Shown in pieces: positions 13,581-20,743 of a DNA stretch of 20,743 nt; the first letter of the stretch is position 1, and each line of letters begins with the position of its first letter. This DNA is from SYHX01 sp049317645. Lineage in GTDB: Bacteria > Bacteroidota > Bacteroidia > UBA7662. A model generated the notes under the pieces. The model searched no databases and was not told the origin of the DNA. It saw nothing but the letters and a program-made list of their open reading frames with translations. A program made the position numbers and the translations under genes. The stretch is from the NCBI GenBank assembly GCA_049317645.1, contig JBMOHV010000033.1, positions 1 to 20,743 of the forward strand, written 5' to 3'.

Positions 13581-14447
13581 ATGAAAAAGAGCATAGGGAT
13601 CCTTCTCTTCTACACGGTGTCTCACTGCTGCCATGCCCAGGTTAGCATCGCGCCAACGGGACTTCTTTTGGACGGGCGAGGCCAAGGCGTCATGTACATT
13701 GGCAATACCGGCAGCCAACCCCAAGAGGTTCGAATCCAATTTCAATTTGGTTACCCAGGACAAGATTCGATGGGATCCCTAGAGATGATCTACGGGGATA
13801 CCATCCGTGAAAAATCGTACGGTTTGGGTCCTTCGATAAAAGCCTATCCCTCCGCCTTTACCCTGCAACCCCAATCCCAACAAATGGTGAGACTACTCCT
13901 CAAAGAACGCCTATTCCCTCAAGATGGGCTTTATTTCTCGAGGATAAAAATTAACTCCCAAACAGCCGTTCCAGATGCTGGGACGATCGATTCCACCTCC
14001 GTTGGAACCCAGGTTTCTTTTCGGTTTGAGCAATTCCTTCCTGTATTTTACCAACAGGGGAAACTGGAATCTGCTCTGAAAATCGCTAACCGGACTCTTC
14101 AAGCGGATTCCGGAATTGGACGGCTGAATTTTGATTATCAGTGTTCCAGTCATACGCCCTATTTGGGCCGTCTTCGTTACCGTCTATTCTCAGAATCGGT
14201 CGTGAAGACTCTCTCGATTGGAAAGGATAGGCCTGCCGTCAGCGAACAGGATACGTCGTGGAAAGAACTGGAAATAGCCCTTTATTTTGAAGGCAATCGT
14301 CGTTTCCATTTGCCGTGGCCTCAATCACTCAGCCCTGGCAAACATTGCCTAGAATTGGAATTTAGCAAGGGCCGAAGTGATTACCCCGCCTTAACTTATG
14401 GGATTTCTCCCGATTACCGGGAGAAGGTTTGCTTTGATCTGCCATGA
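13581..14447 (+). CDS. PapD-like periplasmic fimbrial chaperone, divergent
   Basis: The 288-residue product has a signal peptide (cleavage near H18-A19|Q20). The first domain (about 21-127) follows the PapD-like Ig pattern: V-S-I-A-P-T-G-L-L-L-D, a G-V-M-Y-I-G-N-T-G strand with its conserved Asn, then I-K-A-Y-P-S-A-F-T-L-Q-P-Q-S-Q-Q-M-V-R-L-L-L, which mirrors the P-x-x-F-x-L-x-P-x-x-x-Q-x-V-R-L signature, followed by G-L-Y-F-S-R-I-K-I. The second domain (128-288) is a likely Ig-like C-terminal lobe with two Cys (C198-type region and C256/C284 near the end) that could form a disulphide. In chaperone-usher systems such proteins complete subunit folds in the periplasm and deliver them to the usher. 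The start at 13581 is set by the signal peptide. It overlaps or nearly abuts the usher gene. Confidence 0.68.
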   Translation: MKKSIGILLFYTVSHCCHAQVSIAPTGLLLDGRGQGVMYIGNTGSQPQEVRIQFQFGYPGQDSMGSLEMIYGDTIREKSYGLGPSIKAYPSAFTLQPQSQQMVRLLLKERLFPQDGLYFSRIKINSQTAVPDAGTIDSTSVGTQVSFRFEQFLPVFYQQGKLESALKIANRTLQADSGIGRLNFDYQCSSHTPYLGRLRYRLFSESVVKTLSIGKDRPAVSEQDTSWKELEIALYFEGNRRFHLPWPQSLSPGKHCLELEFSKGRSDYPALTYGISPDYREKVCFDLP

Positions 14448-14457
14448 TTTAAGCTTC

Positions 14458-17094
14458 ATGACCCTTCCTGAATGTTTCGCCTTGTGCTTTTCGGCCCTAT
14501 CAAGTCAAAGCGACTCCTTGATTTCCTCGCCTTCCTTTCAAGATGCCGTGGAATACCAAGCCTTCACCCGTTACTCGGGGTACAGCGTAGGTTGGCTGAC
14601 GGTCCTCAAAGCAGGGAACCACTGTTGGTTTCCGCTCAAAGATTGGTTGGATCAGAGTGGGTTCACCTATCAAAAGCTCCTTGTCAACCGAGGCCCCAAC
14701 GCCCTTGATACGATCCTTAAGGGGTATTCACCCCTACGATCCAGGCGATGGGAGGCCAAGCGTTTTGATTTTCAATCCGGCACCAAAATAAATGCGACGC
14801 AAAACCTGATCATCGATGATCGTTCATGCGTTTGGGTCAACGGTTTATGGATTGAAAAAGAGTACGGATTGACGGCTCGCTTTAGGGAACAGGCCTTGGA
14901 ACTCGATTTTGAGGGAAAGACCCTGGCGCCGGTACGGCAGTGGTTTGATTATACCTCCCGTTGGAGTAAATCGACCCCAAAGAGCCCCGATATGTCGACC
15001 CATAACATTGAAAAAACAGAACGCACGAGCCTTTCGAGCAAGTCCTTCGAAATTTCTACATGGACAGGGAGCTATCAAATCAATCTCGAAGAGGAATCCA
15101 ATCGAGCCGCCCTCCAATGGGAGGCTGTGGGCCATGCAGGATTCATGGGATTCAGGTTATTCGGATCGGCAACGGCGGCCTTGAAACGATTTGACCATGC
15201 CTGGCCGGGCCTGGAGCTGCAATGGGCCTGGGGTCGCCAACAACAAATCAATTGTTTGATTTCTCCCTCCTCGGTCTCGGGTCCATGGAAAATTTCGGGT
15301 AGCAACTCCCTTATGAACCGTACCATTGACTTTGATGCGCCTTCCGGAATCCATTCACGACGATGGCATCCTCCGGATGGACTGGCCGAATGGTCCTTAA
15401 ACCACGGGGCGACCGTCCCCGCCGCCTCCAAAAAGCCTGTCATCGTTCACCTTCTTCCTGGAAACAACCGAATTGACTACCGTCGTCTGAATCCCTGGGG
15501 TGGGATTTCGAATCATCGTTTGTTGTGGAGTATTCCAATGGGTATGATTCCGCCAAAACGTTGGAACTACGGGTATGAAATATCCGATAGGTTCAAGACG
15601 AGCGGATTCTTGGGTTACGGCCTCCATCCCTTCCTAAGTCTGCGAACAGAAATTCTAGTGGAGCCCAGGCGTGAAGCACCAAGGCAAGGATACTGGATGT
15701 TAACCTGGGCCGGAGCATGGACGGCGGGGCGATTCTTGAATGGCCAAACAAGCTGGACCCTCACCAACACCCTGCAGCAGTTTCAACAACAAGTTCATCT
15801 CCATCTCAGCAACCATTTCCAAGGGACTCTGAGGCATCAAAGGAGGAATCTCCCGCGGGCTTACCGTACGAGCCCTGGGTTAGGACCCGATTGGACTCCA
15901 AGGGAGCATTTGGACTTCCTTGCTCAATGGAACCTCCCCAGAGGATATGGGCTCAAAATGATACGCTTGGAAACCCCCCTTCTGGGGCCAAAGCGAGGAT
16001 TGTTCGATCGCAAGAACGCGCATGGGCTCATGCAATTTGAAGCATGGGGACAGCTTTGGTTTTGGAGCTTACCCGAAGGAAGGCTATCCTGGCAGGGTCG
16101 AATTCAGTCCAAGCGCTCTCCCGCCTCCATGGTATACCAAGTTAGCGGTCAACGACAAGGCTGGCAAGCCTTCTTGCAATGTCATTTGCGCTCGGGTCAT
16201 CATTTCAATGTTACCTATTCAACTTCAAATCCCATAGCTACCCCCGGCGCTTTTGCGAATACCATCCATTCGACTTGGTCCTTTGAGTGGAAATGGATCG
16301 GCCTTCAAGGAAGTAGAGCTCTCCGTGTCAGCCTCCATGATCAAAAGACACGCTGGGAGTGCAAAGGACAATTGATGGTACCGCATCAACCAAACCAATA
16401 CCCGCTCATGGCCGCCAATGGCTTGTCCTTCATACACCTTGAATGGTTTGAAGATCGAAATCATAACAAAGACAAAGACCCCGATGAAGCCGTTTTGGAT
16501 GCCACCGGGGGATTTGAGGTCCCTGCCGGCATCCCTTATCAAATGATGGACAATGGTTCAGCACTCCTCGGCCCCTTTCCGAACCACAGCCAACTACGAA
16601 TACGATTAACACCTCAAACCATGCTCAGTCCTGGTTGGGTTAGCGATCAAAAGGAAATGGAATTGGTCTCGCTACCAAACTCCACGGCCAAATACCGTAT
16701 CGCCCTGTTGCGGAGCCGACAAATCTCAGGGACCGTCCAATTTGAAATCCCCACCAAGGAACGACCCCCAAGACCCCTTGGCAGCGAAGCAGGTGGGATT
16801 CTGATATATGCCCTTCGATTCGAAAAGGAAGTCTTTCAATCGGTCGATTCGATACTCCAAGATGGGGAGGCTTTAAAATTTTTGGGTGATTCGAATAAAG
16901 CCCAAAAAACACGAACCTTGAGCGATGGTTACTTTGAATTCAATGATTTGACCCCGGGCCTCTACTTGGTAGGACCCCTCCTAAAACAAGATGGACTGCC
17001 CTATCAATGCCGCCCTCAGATGATGGACCTCCGCCAGAAGGAAACGGGCGAAGCGGTGTTTCGACTGGAACCGAACGACGGTCTTACTTTTTGA
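14458..17094 (+). CDS. Usher-like outer-membrane protein with C-terminal beta modules
   Basis: Taken from ATG 14458 the product has 878 residues; ATG 14398 would add 20 and overlap the chaperone gene by 50 bases. Both starts give a weak signal peptide (F-A-L-C-F-S-A-L-S-S|Q). The N-terminal G-W-L-T-V-L...F-P-L-K-D-W-L-D-Q-S-G-F (44-69) resembles usher N-terminal regions. L-L-P-G-N-N-R-I-D-Y-R-R-L-N-P-W-G (332-348) and I-P-M-G-M-I-P-P-K-R-W-N-Y-G-Y-E-I (359-375) resemble the usher pattern of P-G-x-N-x-I followed by a D-P-x-G turn, then an L-P-x-G-x-x-x-Y strand. Long alternating Trp- and Tyr-rich segments to about 640 suit a beta barrel. After it come D666-R-N-H-N-K-D-K-D-P-D-E677, a calcium-loop-like D-x-N-x-N motif common before surface beta domains, and a final S-D-G-Y-F-E-F-N-D-L-T-P-G-L-Y module. 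The role inferred is secretion and assembly of the upstream subunits. Confidence 0.6.
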   Translation: MTLPECFALCFSALSSQSDSLISSPSFQDAVEYQAFTRYSGYSVGWLTVLKAGNHCWFPLKDWLDQSGFTYQKLLVNRGPNALDTILKGYSPLRSRRWEAKRFDFQSGTKINATQNLIIDDRSCVWVNGLWIEKEYGLTARFREQALELDFEGKTLAPVRQWFDYTSRWSKSTPKSPDMSTHNIEKTERTSLSSKSFEISTWTGSYQINLEEESNRAALQWEAVGHAGFMGFRLFGSATAALKRFDHAWPGLELQWAWGRQQQINCLISPSSVSGPWKISGSNSLMNRTIDFDAPSGIHSRRWHPPDGLAEWSLNHGATVPAASKKPVIVHLLPGNNRIDYRRLNPWGGISNHRLLWSIPMGMIPPKRWNYGYEISDRFKTSGFLGYGLHPFLSLRTEILVEPRREAPRQGYWMLTWAGAWTAGRFLNGQTSWTLTNTLQQFQQQVHLHLSNHFQGTLRHQRRNLPRAYRTSPGLGPDWTPREHLDFLAQWNLPRGYGLKMIRLETPLLGPKRGLFDRKNAHGLMQFEAWGQLWFWSLPEGRLSWQGRIQSKRSPASMVYQVSGQRQGWQAFLQCHLRSGHHFNVTYSTSNPIATPGAFANTIHSTWSFEWKWIGLQGSRALRVSLHDQKTRWECKGQLMVPHQPNQYPLMAANGLSFIHLEWFEDRNHNKDKDPDEAVLDATGGFEVPAGIPYQMMDNGSALLGPFPNHSQLRIRLTPQTMLSPGWVSDQKEMELVSLPNSTAKYRIALLRSRQISGTVQFEIPTKERPPRPLGSEAGGILIYALRFEKEVFQSVDSILQDGEALKFLGDSNKAQKTRTLSDGYFEFNDLTPGLYLVGPLLKQDGLPYQCRPQMMDLRQKETGEAVFRLEPNDGLTF

Positions 17095-17620
17095 GCCAGG
17101 CTTCCCAGCCCATGGCCTGCAATTCGCGGTCCTTGGCGGTGACATCGTCGTGCATTTTCTGTTTATAAGCCTGCATCGCCGCAAGAAGTCCAGGTTTGGA
17201 AGTCGCCAAAATCTGAACGGCGAGGAGGCCCGCATTGGCCGCACCGTTCACGGCCACGGTAGCCACCGGCACACCGGTGGGCATTTGCAAAATGGATAAC
17301 AAGGAATCCCAGCCATCGATGGAGTTGGAAGACCGAACCGGAACGCCAACAACCGGCAATGGAGTCGAGGCGGCCAGCATCCCGGGCAAATGGGCCGCAC
17401 CTCCTGCCCCTGCCACCAAAACCCGAAGACCACGACCCGCCGCTTCCTTGGCATAAGCCGTCATGCGGTCGGGGGTTCGGTGCGCGGACAAAACATGCAA
17501 TTCGTAGGCAACGCCAAAAAACTCCAAAACTTCGGCCGCTTTGTGCATAACCTCCAAATCCGAGGTACTTCCCATAACAATGGCTACTTCGGCGGGTGAA
17601 GGGGGGGTGGATGTGCTCAT
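17084..17620 (-). CDS. purE: N5-carboxyaminoimidazole ribonucleotide mutase
   Basis: Class I PurE moves the carboxyl group of N5-CAIR to give CAIR in purine synthesis, working with PurK. The 178-residue product has M-G-S-T-S-D-L-E-V-M (16-25), S-A-H-R-T-P-D-R with catalytic-type H47, A-G-A-G-G-A-A-H-L-P-G-M (70-81) and V-P-V-R-S-S. The start at 17620 is chosen because conserved sequence begins shortly after it; in-frame sequence back to 17704 overlaps purK and is not family-like. It lies 49 bases downstream of purK and is probably in one transcript with it. Its 3' end overlaps the 3' end of the convergent usher-like gene by 11 bases. Confidence 0.94.
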   Translation of the reverse strand: MSTSTPPSPAEVAIVMGSTSDLEVMHKAAEVLEFFGVAYELHVLSAHRTPDRMTAYAKEAAGRGLRVLVAGAGGAAHLPGMLAASTPLPVVGVPVRSSNSIDGWDSLLSILQMPTGVPVATVAVNGAANAGLLAVQILATSKPGLLAAMQAYKQKMHDDVTAKDRELQAMGWEAWLKK

Positions 17621-17669
17621 GGGTTGGTTGTTTACAGCGTAAGGTTCAAAGAAAATTTGAAGGCTCCAA

Positions 17670-18866
17670 TCAGTTTGCAGCCTCGATGCGTAGACATGCT
17701 TCAACGCGGTCGGCTATTTGATTTGCGACGGTGAGATCCGGGTGCACCACGGTCACGTGCCCCATTTTGCGGAAGGGGCGGGTTTCGGCTTTGCCATAAA
17801 GATGAACAAAAACCCCTGGCAAGGACAAAACCTGATCCAAACCTGGGTAAACCACCGGCCCACGGAAACCTTCTGCCCCTACCAAATTGACCATGACCGC
17901 GGCAGAGCGCAGGGAGGTATCACCCAGCGGCCAGCCCATCACGGCACGGATATGCTGCTCAAATTGAGAGCAATGAGCAGCCTCAATCGTGTAGTGTCCG
18001 GAATTATGGGGCCGCGGTGCGGACTCGTTCACCAGAAGACGGCCTTGGGTGTCCAGCAAAAACTCGACTGCCAGTATCCCAACAGTGCCCAAACCTTCGG
18101 CCACCGCTGCAGCCATTTCCATGGCTTGGGAACGCAAATGGTTGGGCAAAAGGGCCTCGGTTTCCGCCGCAGAGCCCGCCATAACACGGCTGACCAAATT
18201 CGCCTGGGGATCAAATTGCATCAGGCATGGATCGTAACAGCGAATATTCCCCTTTTGATCCCGCACCGTAATCACGGCCAATTCGAGAGCGATATCAATC
18301 TTTTGTTCCAACAATGCAGGCGCATCGGGCAAATCAACCAAGTCCTCCAACGAATCCAAGATTTGAACGCCTTTGCCATCGTAACCCCCCCGGGCCGCCT
18401 TCCAGACCGCCGATGGATGGGATAAACCGGCCATTTCCCCCTCAGGCATTAGCCAAAACGCCTTGAGTTCATCGAGATGCTCAAAACTCCGAAAAGGAGC
18501 CGTCGGCAATCCTTCCCGCACATAAAATTCCTTTTGGGAAATCTTGTTCTGAAGAAGGGCGAGGATTTCGGGGCGGTGCCAAACTTCGATGCCTTCCCCC
18601 TCCAATTGAGCCAAGGCGCCTGCGTGGACGGCCTCCAACTCGTAGGTCAAGACATCGCAACCCCGTCCAAAATCCAAAACGGCCTGGGCGTCGGAAAAGG
18701 GAGCACAAACCGTCGATGGAAAGCGCATGGCCACCGGGGCCAGGGGATCAGGGTCCATGAAACGGGCTTGGAGTCCAAGTCGGTGAATCGGATCCAGCAT
18801 CATGCTTCCCAATTGTCCGCCTCCCAAGACGCCTAGGACCTTGTGTTGGGCCTGTACCTTGCTCAT
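17670..18866 (-). CDS. purK: 5-(carboxyamino)imidazole ribonucleotide synthase
   Basis: PurK is an ATP-grasp enzyme that makes N5-CAIR from AIR, bicarbonate and ATP. The 398-residue product shows V-L-G-V-L-G-G-G-Q-L-G near the N terminus, D-V-L-T-Y-E-L-E, K-A-A-R-G-G-Y-D-G-K-G-V as the ATP-binding loop, V-G-I-L-A-V-E-F-L-L-D and V-N-E-S-A-P-R-P-H-N-S-G-H-Y-T as metal and substrate binding residues, and Y-G-K-A-E-T-R-P-F-R-K-M-G-H-V-T-V near the C terminus. The ATG at 18866 is preferred to a start at 18917, which would add a hydrophobic stretch foreign to the family. It is divergent from rsmA, with 74 bases between them. Confidence 0.95.
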   Translation of the reverse strand: MSKVQAQHKVLGVLGGGQLGSMMLDPIHRLGLQARFMDPDPLAPVAMRFPSTVCAPFSDAQAVLDFGRGCDVLTYELEAVHAGALAQLEGEGIEVWHRPEILALLQNKISQKEFYVREGLPTAPFRSFEHLDELKAFWLMPEGEMAGLSHPSAVWKAARGGYDGKGVQILDSLEDLVDLPDAPALLEQKIDIALELAVITVRDQKGNIRCYDPCLMQFDPQANLVSRVMAGSAAETEALLPNHLRSQAMEMAAAVAEGLGTVGILAVEFLLDTQGRLLVNESAPRPHNSGHYTIEAAHCSQFEQHIRAVMGWPLGDTSLRSAAVMVNLVGAEGFRGPVVYPGLDQVLSLPGVFVHLYGKAETRPFRKMGHVTVVHPDLTVANQIADRVEACLRIEAAN

Positions 18867-18914
18867 AAAGCCGATGAGGAACAGGAAACGAAGGGCAAAA
18901 ACGATTCCACAGCC

Positions 18915-18922
18915 CAAAATTA
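18915..18922 (-). promoter_or_regulatory. Possible Bacteroidota -7 element upstream of purK
   Basis: The minus strand reads TAATTTTG, matching TAnnTTTG, 48 bases upstream of the purK start in the purK-rsmA divergent gap. No clear TTTG -33 box is found at 19-21 bases. The same octamer lies upstream of pssA. Confidence 0.35.
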
Positions 18923-18940
18923 ACCTATTTTAGCCGGGCC

Positions 18941-19786
18941 ATGAACCGCGTTCGCCCCAAAAAGCAACTGGGTCAGCATTTTCTGACCGATGTGCGCCTT
19001 GCCGAAAAGGTCGCGCTGTCCCTCACGGGCTGGGGCGACTACCCCAACCTGCTTGAAATCGGTCCTGGAACCGGTCAACTCACCCAGCACCTGCTCAAAC
19101 TTCCCTACCGTTTGTGGCTGGCCGAGGTGGACCAAGAATCCATCCAATACCTGCAGGAACACCGACTCGCCCAACCCGAGCAGATGGTCGGGGATTTTCT
19201 TCGTTGGAATCCCTTGCCCTGCCCCGGTGATAGCGGCCCAGCGGGAACCCTTGATTCGGAACAAGACCCAGGAAAAAACAAAGCCTGTTGGGGGGTTGTT
19301 GGGAATTTTCCTTACCACATCAGCACCGAAATTGTTTTCAAGGTCCTGGAGCATCATGCCGTAGTCGGTGAATGCGTTGGCATGTTTCAGCGCGAAGTGG
19401 CTCAGCGTATTTGCTCCGTCCACGGCAACAAGGTCTACGGCATTACCAGCGTTTTGACACAGGCTTTTTTTGAAACCCAATACCTATTCACCGTCAACGA
19501 AGGTTCTTTCTTTCCGCCCCCCAAAGTCAAATCAGGGGTCCTGCGACTCAAAAATCGATGGAATCCACCAGCCTGTGATCACCGCTTGTTATTCAGGGTC
19601 GTCAAAGCGGCTTTTAATCAACGACGCAAAATGTTATCCAATGCCTTGGGACAGGTTTTGCCCGAAGGATACCGAGACCGCATGAACATCCTCCACCTGC
19701 GCGCAGAGCAATTACCTGTGCAGGCCTTCGTAGAGCTCACCCAAGCCATCGAAGAAGCCTTATCTGATCAAAATATATCATCCTAA
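18941..19786 (+). CDS. rsmA: 16S rRNA (adenine(1518)-N6/adenine(1519)-N6)-dimethyltransferase
   Basis: RsmA/KsgA dimethylates two adjacent adenines near the 3' end of 16S rRNA during small-subunit maturation. The 281-residue product has K-K-Q-L-G-Q-H-F-L (7-15), the SAM-binding L-E-I-G-P-G-T-G-Q-L-T (38-48), the catalytic N-F-P-Y (122-125), Q-R-E-V-A-Q-R and F-F-P-P-P-K-V-K-S-G-V. The C-terminal F-N-Q-R-R-K-M-L is also typical. An extra hydrophilic stretch of roughly 20 residues (about 94-115) lies between the acidic G-D-F motif and N-F-P-Y, where most homologues have a short link. The start at 18941 gives the conserved N terminus at the right place. Confidence 0.95.
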   Translation: MNRVRPKKQLGQHFLTDVRLAEKVALSLTGWGDYPNLLEIGPGTGQLTQHLLKLPYRLWLAEVDQESIQYLQEHRLAQPEQMVGDFLRWNPLPCPGDSGPAGTLDSEQDPGKNKACWGVVGNFPYHISTEIVFKVLEHHAVVGECVGMFQREVAQRICSVHGNKVYGITSVLTQAFFETQYLFTVNEGSFFPPPKVKSGVLRLKNRWNPPACDHRLLFRVVKAAFNQRRKMLSNALGQVLPEGYRDRMNILHLRAEQLPVQAFVELTQAIEEALSDQNISS

Positions 19787-19789
19787 TCA

Positions 19790-20743
19790 ATGAATATTCA
19801 ACGCATTATGATTTTGGATGCGGTTCATCAGCTGCTCCCAGAACGCCTTCAGGAATCGGGTCTTTGCGAGGTTTTGGATGGGTCCAACGCAGACCCTGAT
19901 GAGATTTTGGAGGCGCTGGGGCGGACCGATTTACCGGTGCATGGTTTGGTGGTACGATCCAAGATGAAATTGAACGCTGCTGCCTTGTCCCGCGCGGTGA
20001 ATTTGCGCTGGATTGCCCGCGCCGGATCCGGATGCGATGGCATTGATACGGATTTTGCCTCCAAAAATAACATTGCATTAATCCACGCCTCGGAAGGAAA
20101 TCGCTTGGCCGTTGCCGAACATGTTTTGGCCATGATTTTGGCCTGGCTCAACCGCCTCAACCAAGGAAATCAAGAAATCCGAGAGGGCATCTGGGACCGA
20201 GAGGGAAACAGGGGCCGTCAGCTGGCTGGTTCGGTGGTGGGCTTGATTGGCTACGGCCATAACGGGTCCCAAACCGCCCGCCTCTTGGCGGCCATGGGTT
20301 GCAAAGTCTTGGTTTACGACAAGTACCAACATGGTTATGCCTCGACCGATCAACCCTTGGTCGTCGAATCCACCATGGAAGAAATCTACAACGAGGCTCA
20401 AATTCTAACCCTCCATGCCCCTCTGACCGACCTGACTCGCAATTTGATTCAAGGGGATTACCTCCGGCGATTTCGTCAACTCAAATTATTGGTCAATGCC
20501 GCCAGGGGTCCCATGATCAACCTGCCGGACTTGGTCCAGGCCCTGGAGCAGAATACCCTGGAGGGAGCCTGCTTGGATACCTTACCCATTGAAAAACCCC
20601 AAAACTGGGATAAGGAATGGATGGATCGACTTTTGGCCCATCCCCGGGTTATGGTCAGCCCCCATGTGGCCGGTTGGACCGTTGAATCCTATCGAGCCAT
20701 CTCCGAGGTCCTGGCCCACAAAATCATCGCCCACCTCCAACAA
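19790..20743 (+). CDS. D-2-hydroxyacid dehydrogenase (3-phosphoglycerate dehydrogenase-like), 3' end beyond window
   Basis: 318 codons are open to the right edge with no stop, close to the usual 310-320 residues of short family members, so little is missing. Features are R-A-G-S-G-C-D-G-I-D (about 76-85), V-A-E-H-V-L-A-M, the nucleotide-binding G154-Y-G-H-N-G159 with D177 ending the second strand (suggesting NAD rather than NADP), and catalytic R239 (N-A-A-R-G), E268 and H292 (P-H-V-A-G-W-T). It probably oxidises or reduces a 2-hydroxy acid in the cytoplasm. Serine synthesis as SerA is likely but unproved, as no serB or serC is nearby. It starts 3 bases after the rsmA stop and is likely co-transcribed with it. 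ATG at 19808 is an alternative start. Confidence 0.85.
   Translation, partial: MNIQRIMILDAVHQLLPERLQESGLCEVLDGSNADPDEILEALGRTDLPVHGLVVRSKMKLNAAALSRAVNLRWIARAGSGCDGIDTDFASKNNIALIHASEGNRLAVAEHVLAMILAWLNRLNQGNQEIREGIWDREGNRGRQLAGSVVGLIGYGHNGSQTARLLAAMGCKVLVYDKYQHGYASTDQPLVVESTMEEIYNEAQILTLHAPLTDLTRNLIQGDYLRRFRQLKLLVNAARGPMINLPDLVQALEQNTLEGACLDTLPIEKPQNWDKEWMDRLLAHPRVMVSPHVAGWTVESYRAISEVLAHKIIAHLQQ

Overview
This window is bacterial chromosome, most likely from a member of the Bacteroidota. That rests on gene content and style: a KP-43-like subtilisin with PKD and dockerin-like modules, a menI-menF-menD-menB menaquinone cluster of the kind seen in Flavobacteriia-like genomes, signal peptides that mostly end in A|Q, weak or absent Shine-Dalgarno sites, and a few TAnnTTTG-like promoter elements. 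The base composition is moderate in G+C. No tRNA, rRNA, insertion sequence, phage gene or CRISPR array was seen. Coding density is very high, with many ATGA stop/start overlaps and no gene-free stretch over about 110 bases.

Layout from the left: the 5' part of lnt (minus strand, cut by the window edge); divergent from it a 1287-residue secreted subtilisin-like protease; a minus-strand run pssA-purS-rsmI joined by ATGA overlaps; a plus-strand run of an NlpC/P60 hydrolase, menI, menF and menD, all joined by ATGA overlaps, followed by menB and a lipoprotein glutathione peroxidase. A clear intrinsic terminator follows the peroxidase. To the right, convergent with the next plus-strand operon, lie purK and purE (minus strand). 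Then come rsmA/ksgA (plus) and a D-2-hydroxyacid dehydrogenase that runs off the right edge.

The most interesting part is 11894-17094. These five genes look like a divergent chaperone-usher fimbrial system: two small secreted proteins of unknown family, a DUF4402-type secreted protein (probable main subunit), a PapD-like periplasmic chaperone, and an 878-residue usher-like outer-membrane protein with extra C-terminal beta modules. The first and third secreted proteins share a G-V-x-x-T-(x)-L-N-V-x-A-x-V motif just after the signal peptide, where a donor-strand extension would sit. The control layout is also notable: an intrinsic terminator 9 bases before the first start codon, a 52-base G-free leader before the DUF4402 gene, and a strong GC-rich stem-loop straight after it. 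The chaperone-usher assignment is inferred from sequence patterns and gene order and has not been tested by a profile search.

The menaquinone genes cover isochorismate synthesis (MenF), SEPHCHC synthesis (MenD), naphthoyl-CoA ring closure (MenB) and CoA release (MenI). MenC, MenE, MenH and MenA are not in the window. PurE, PurK and PurS belong to purine synthesis. RsmI and RsmA modify 16S rRNA. PssA and Lnt serve envelope lipid and lipoprotein biogenesis.
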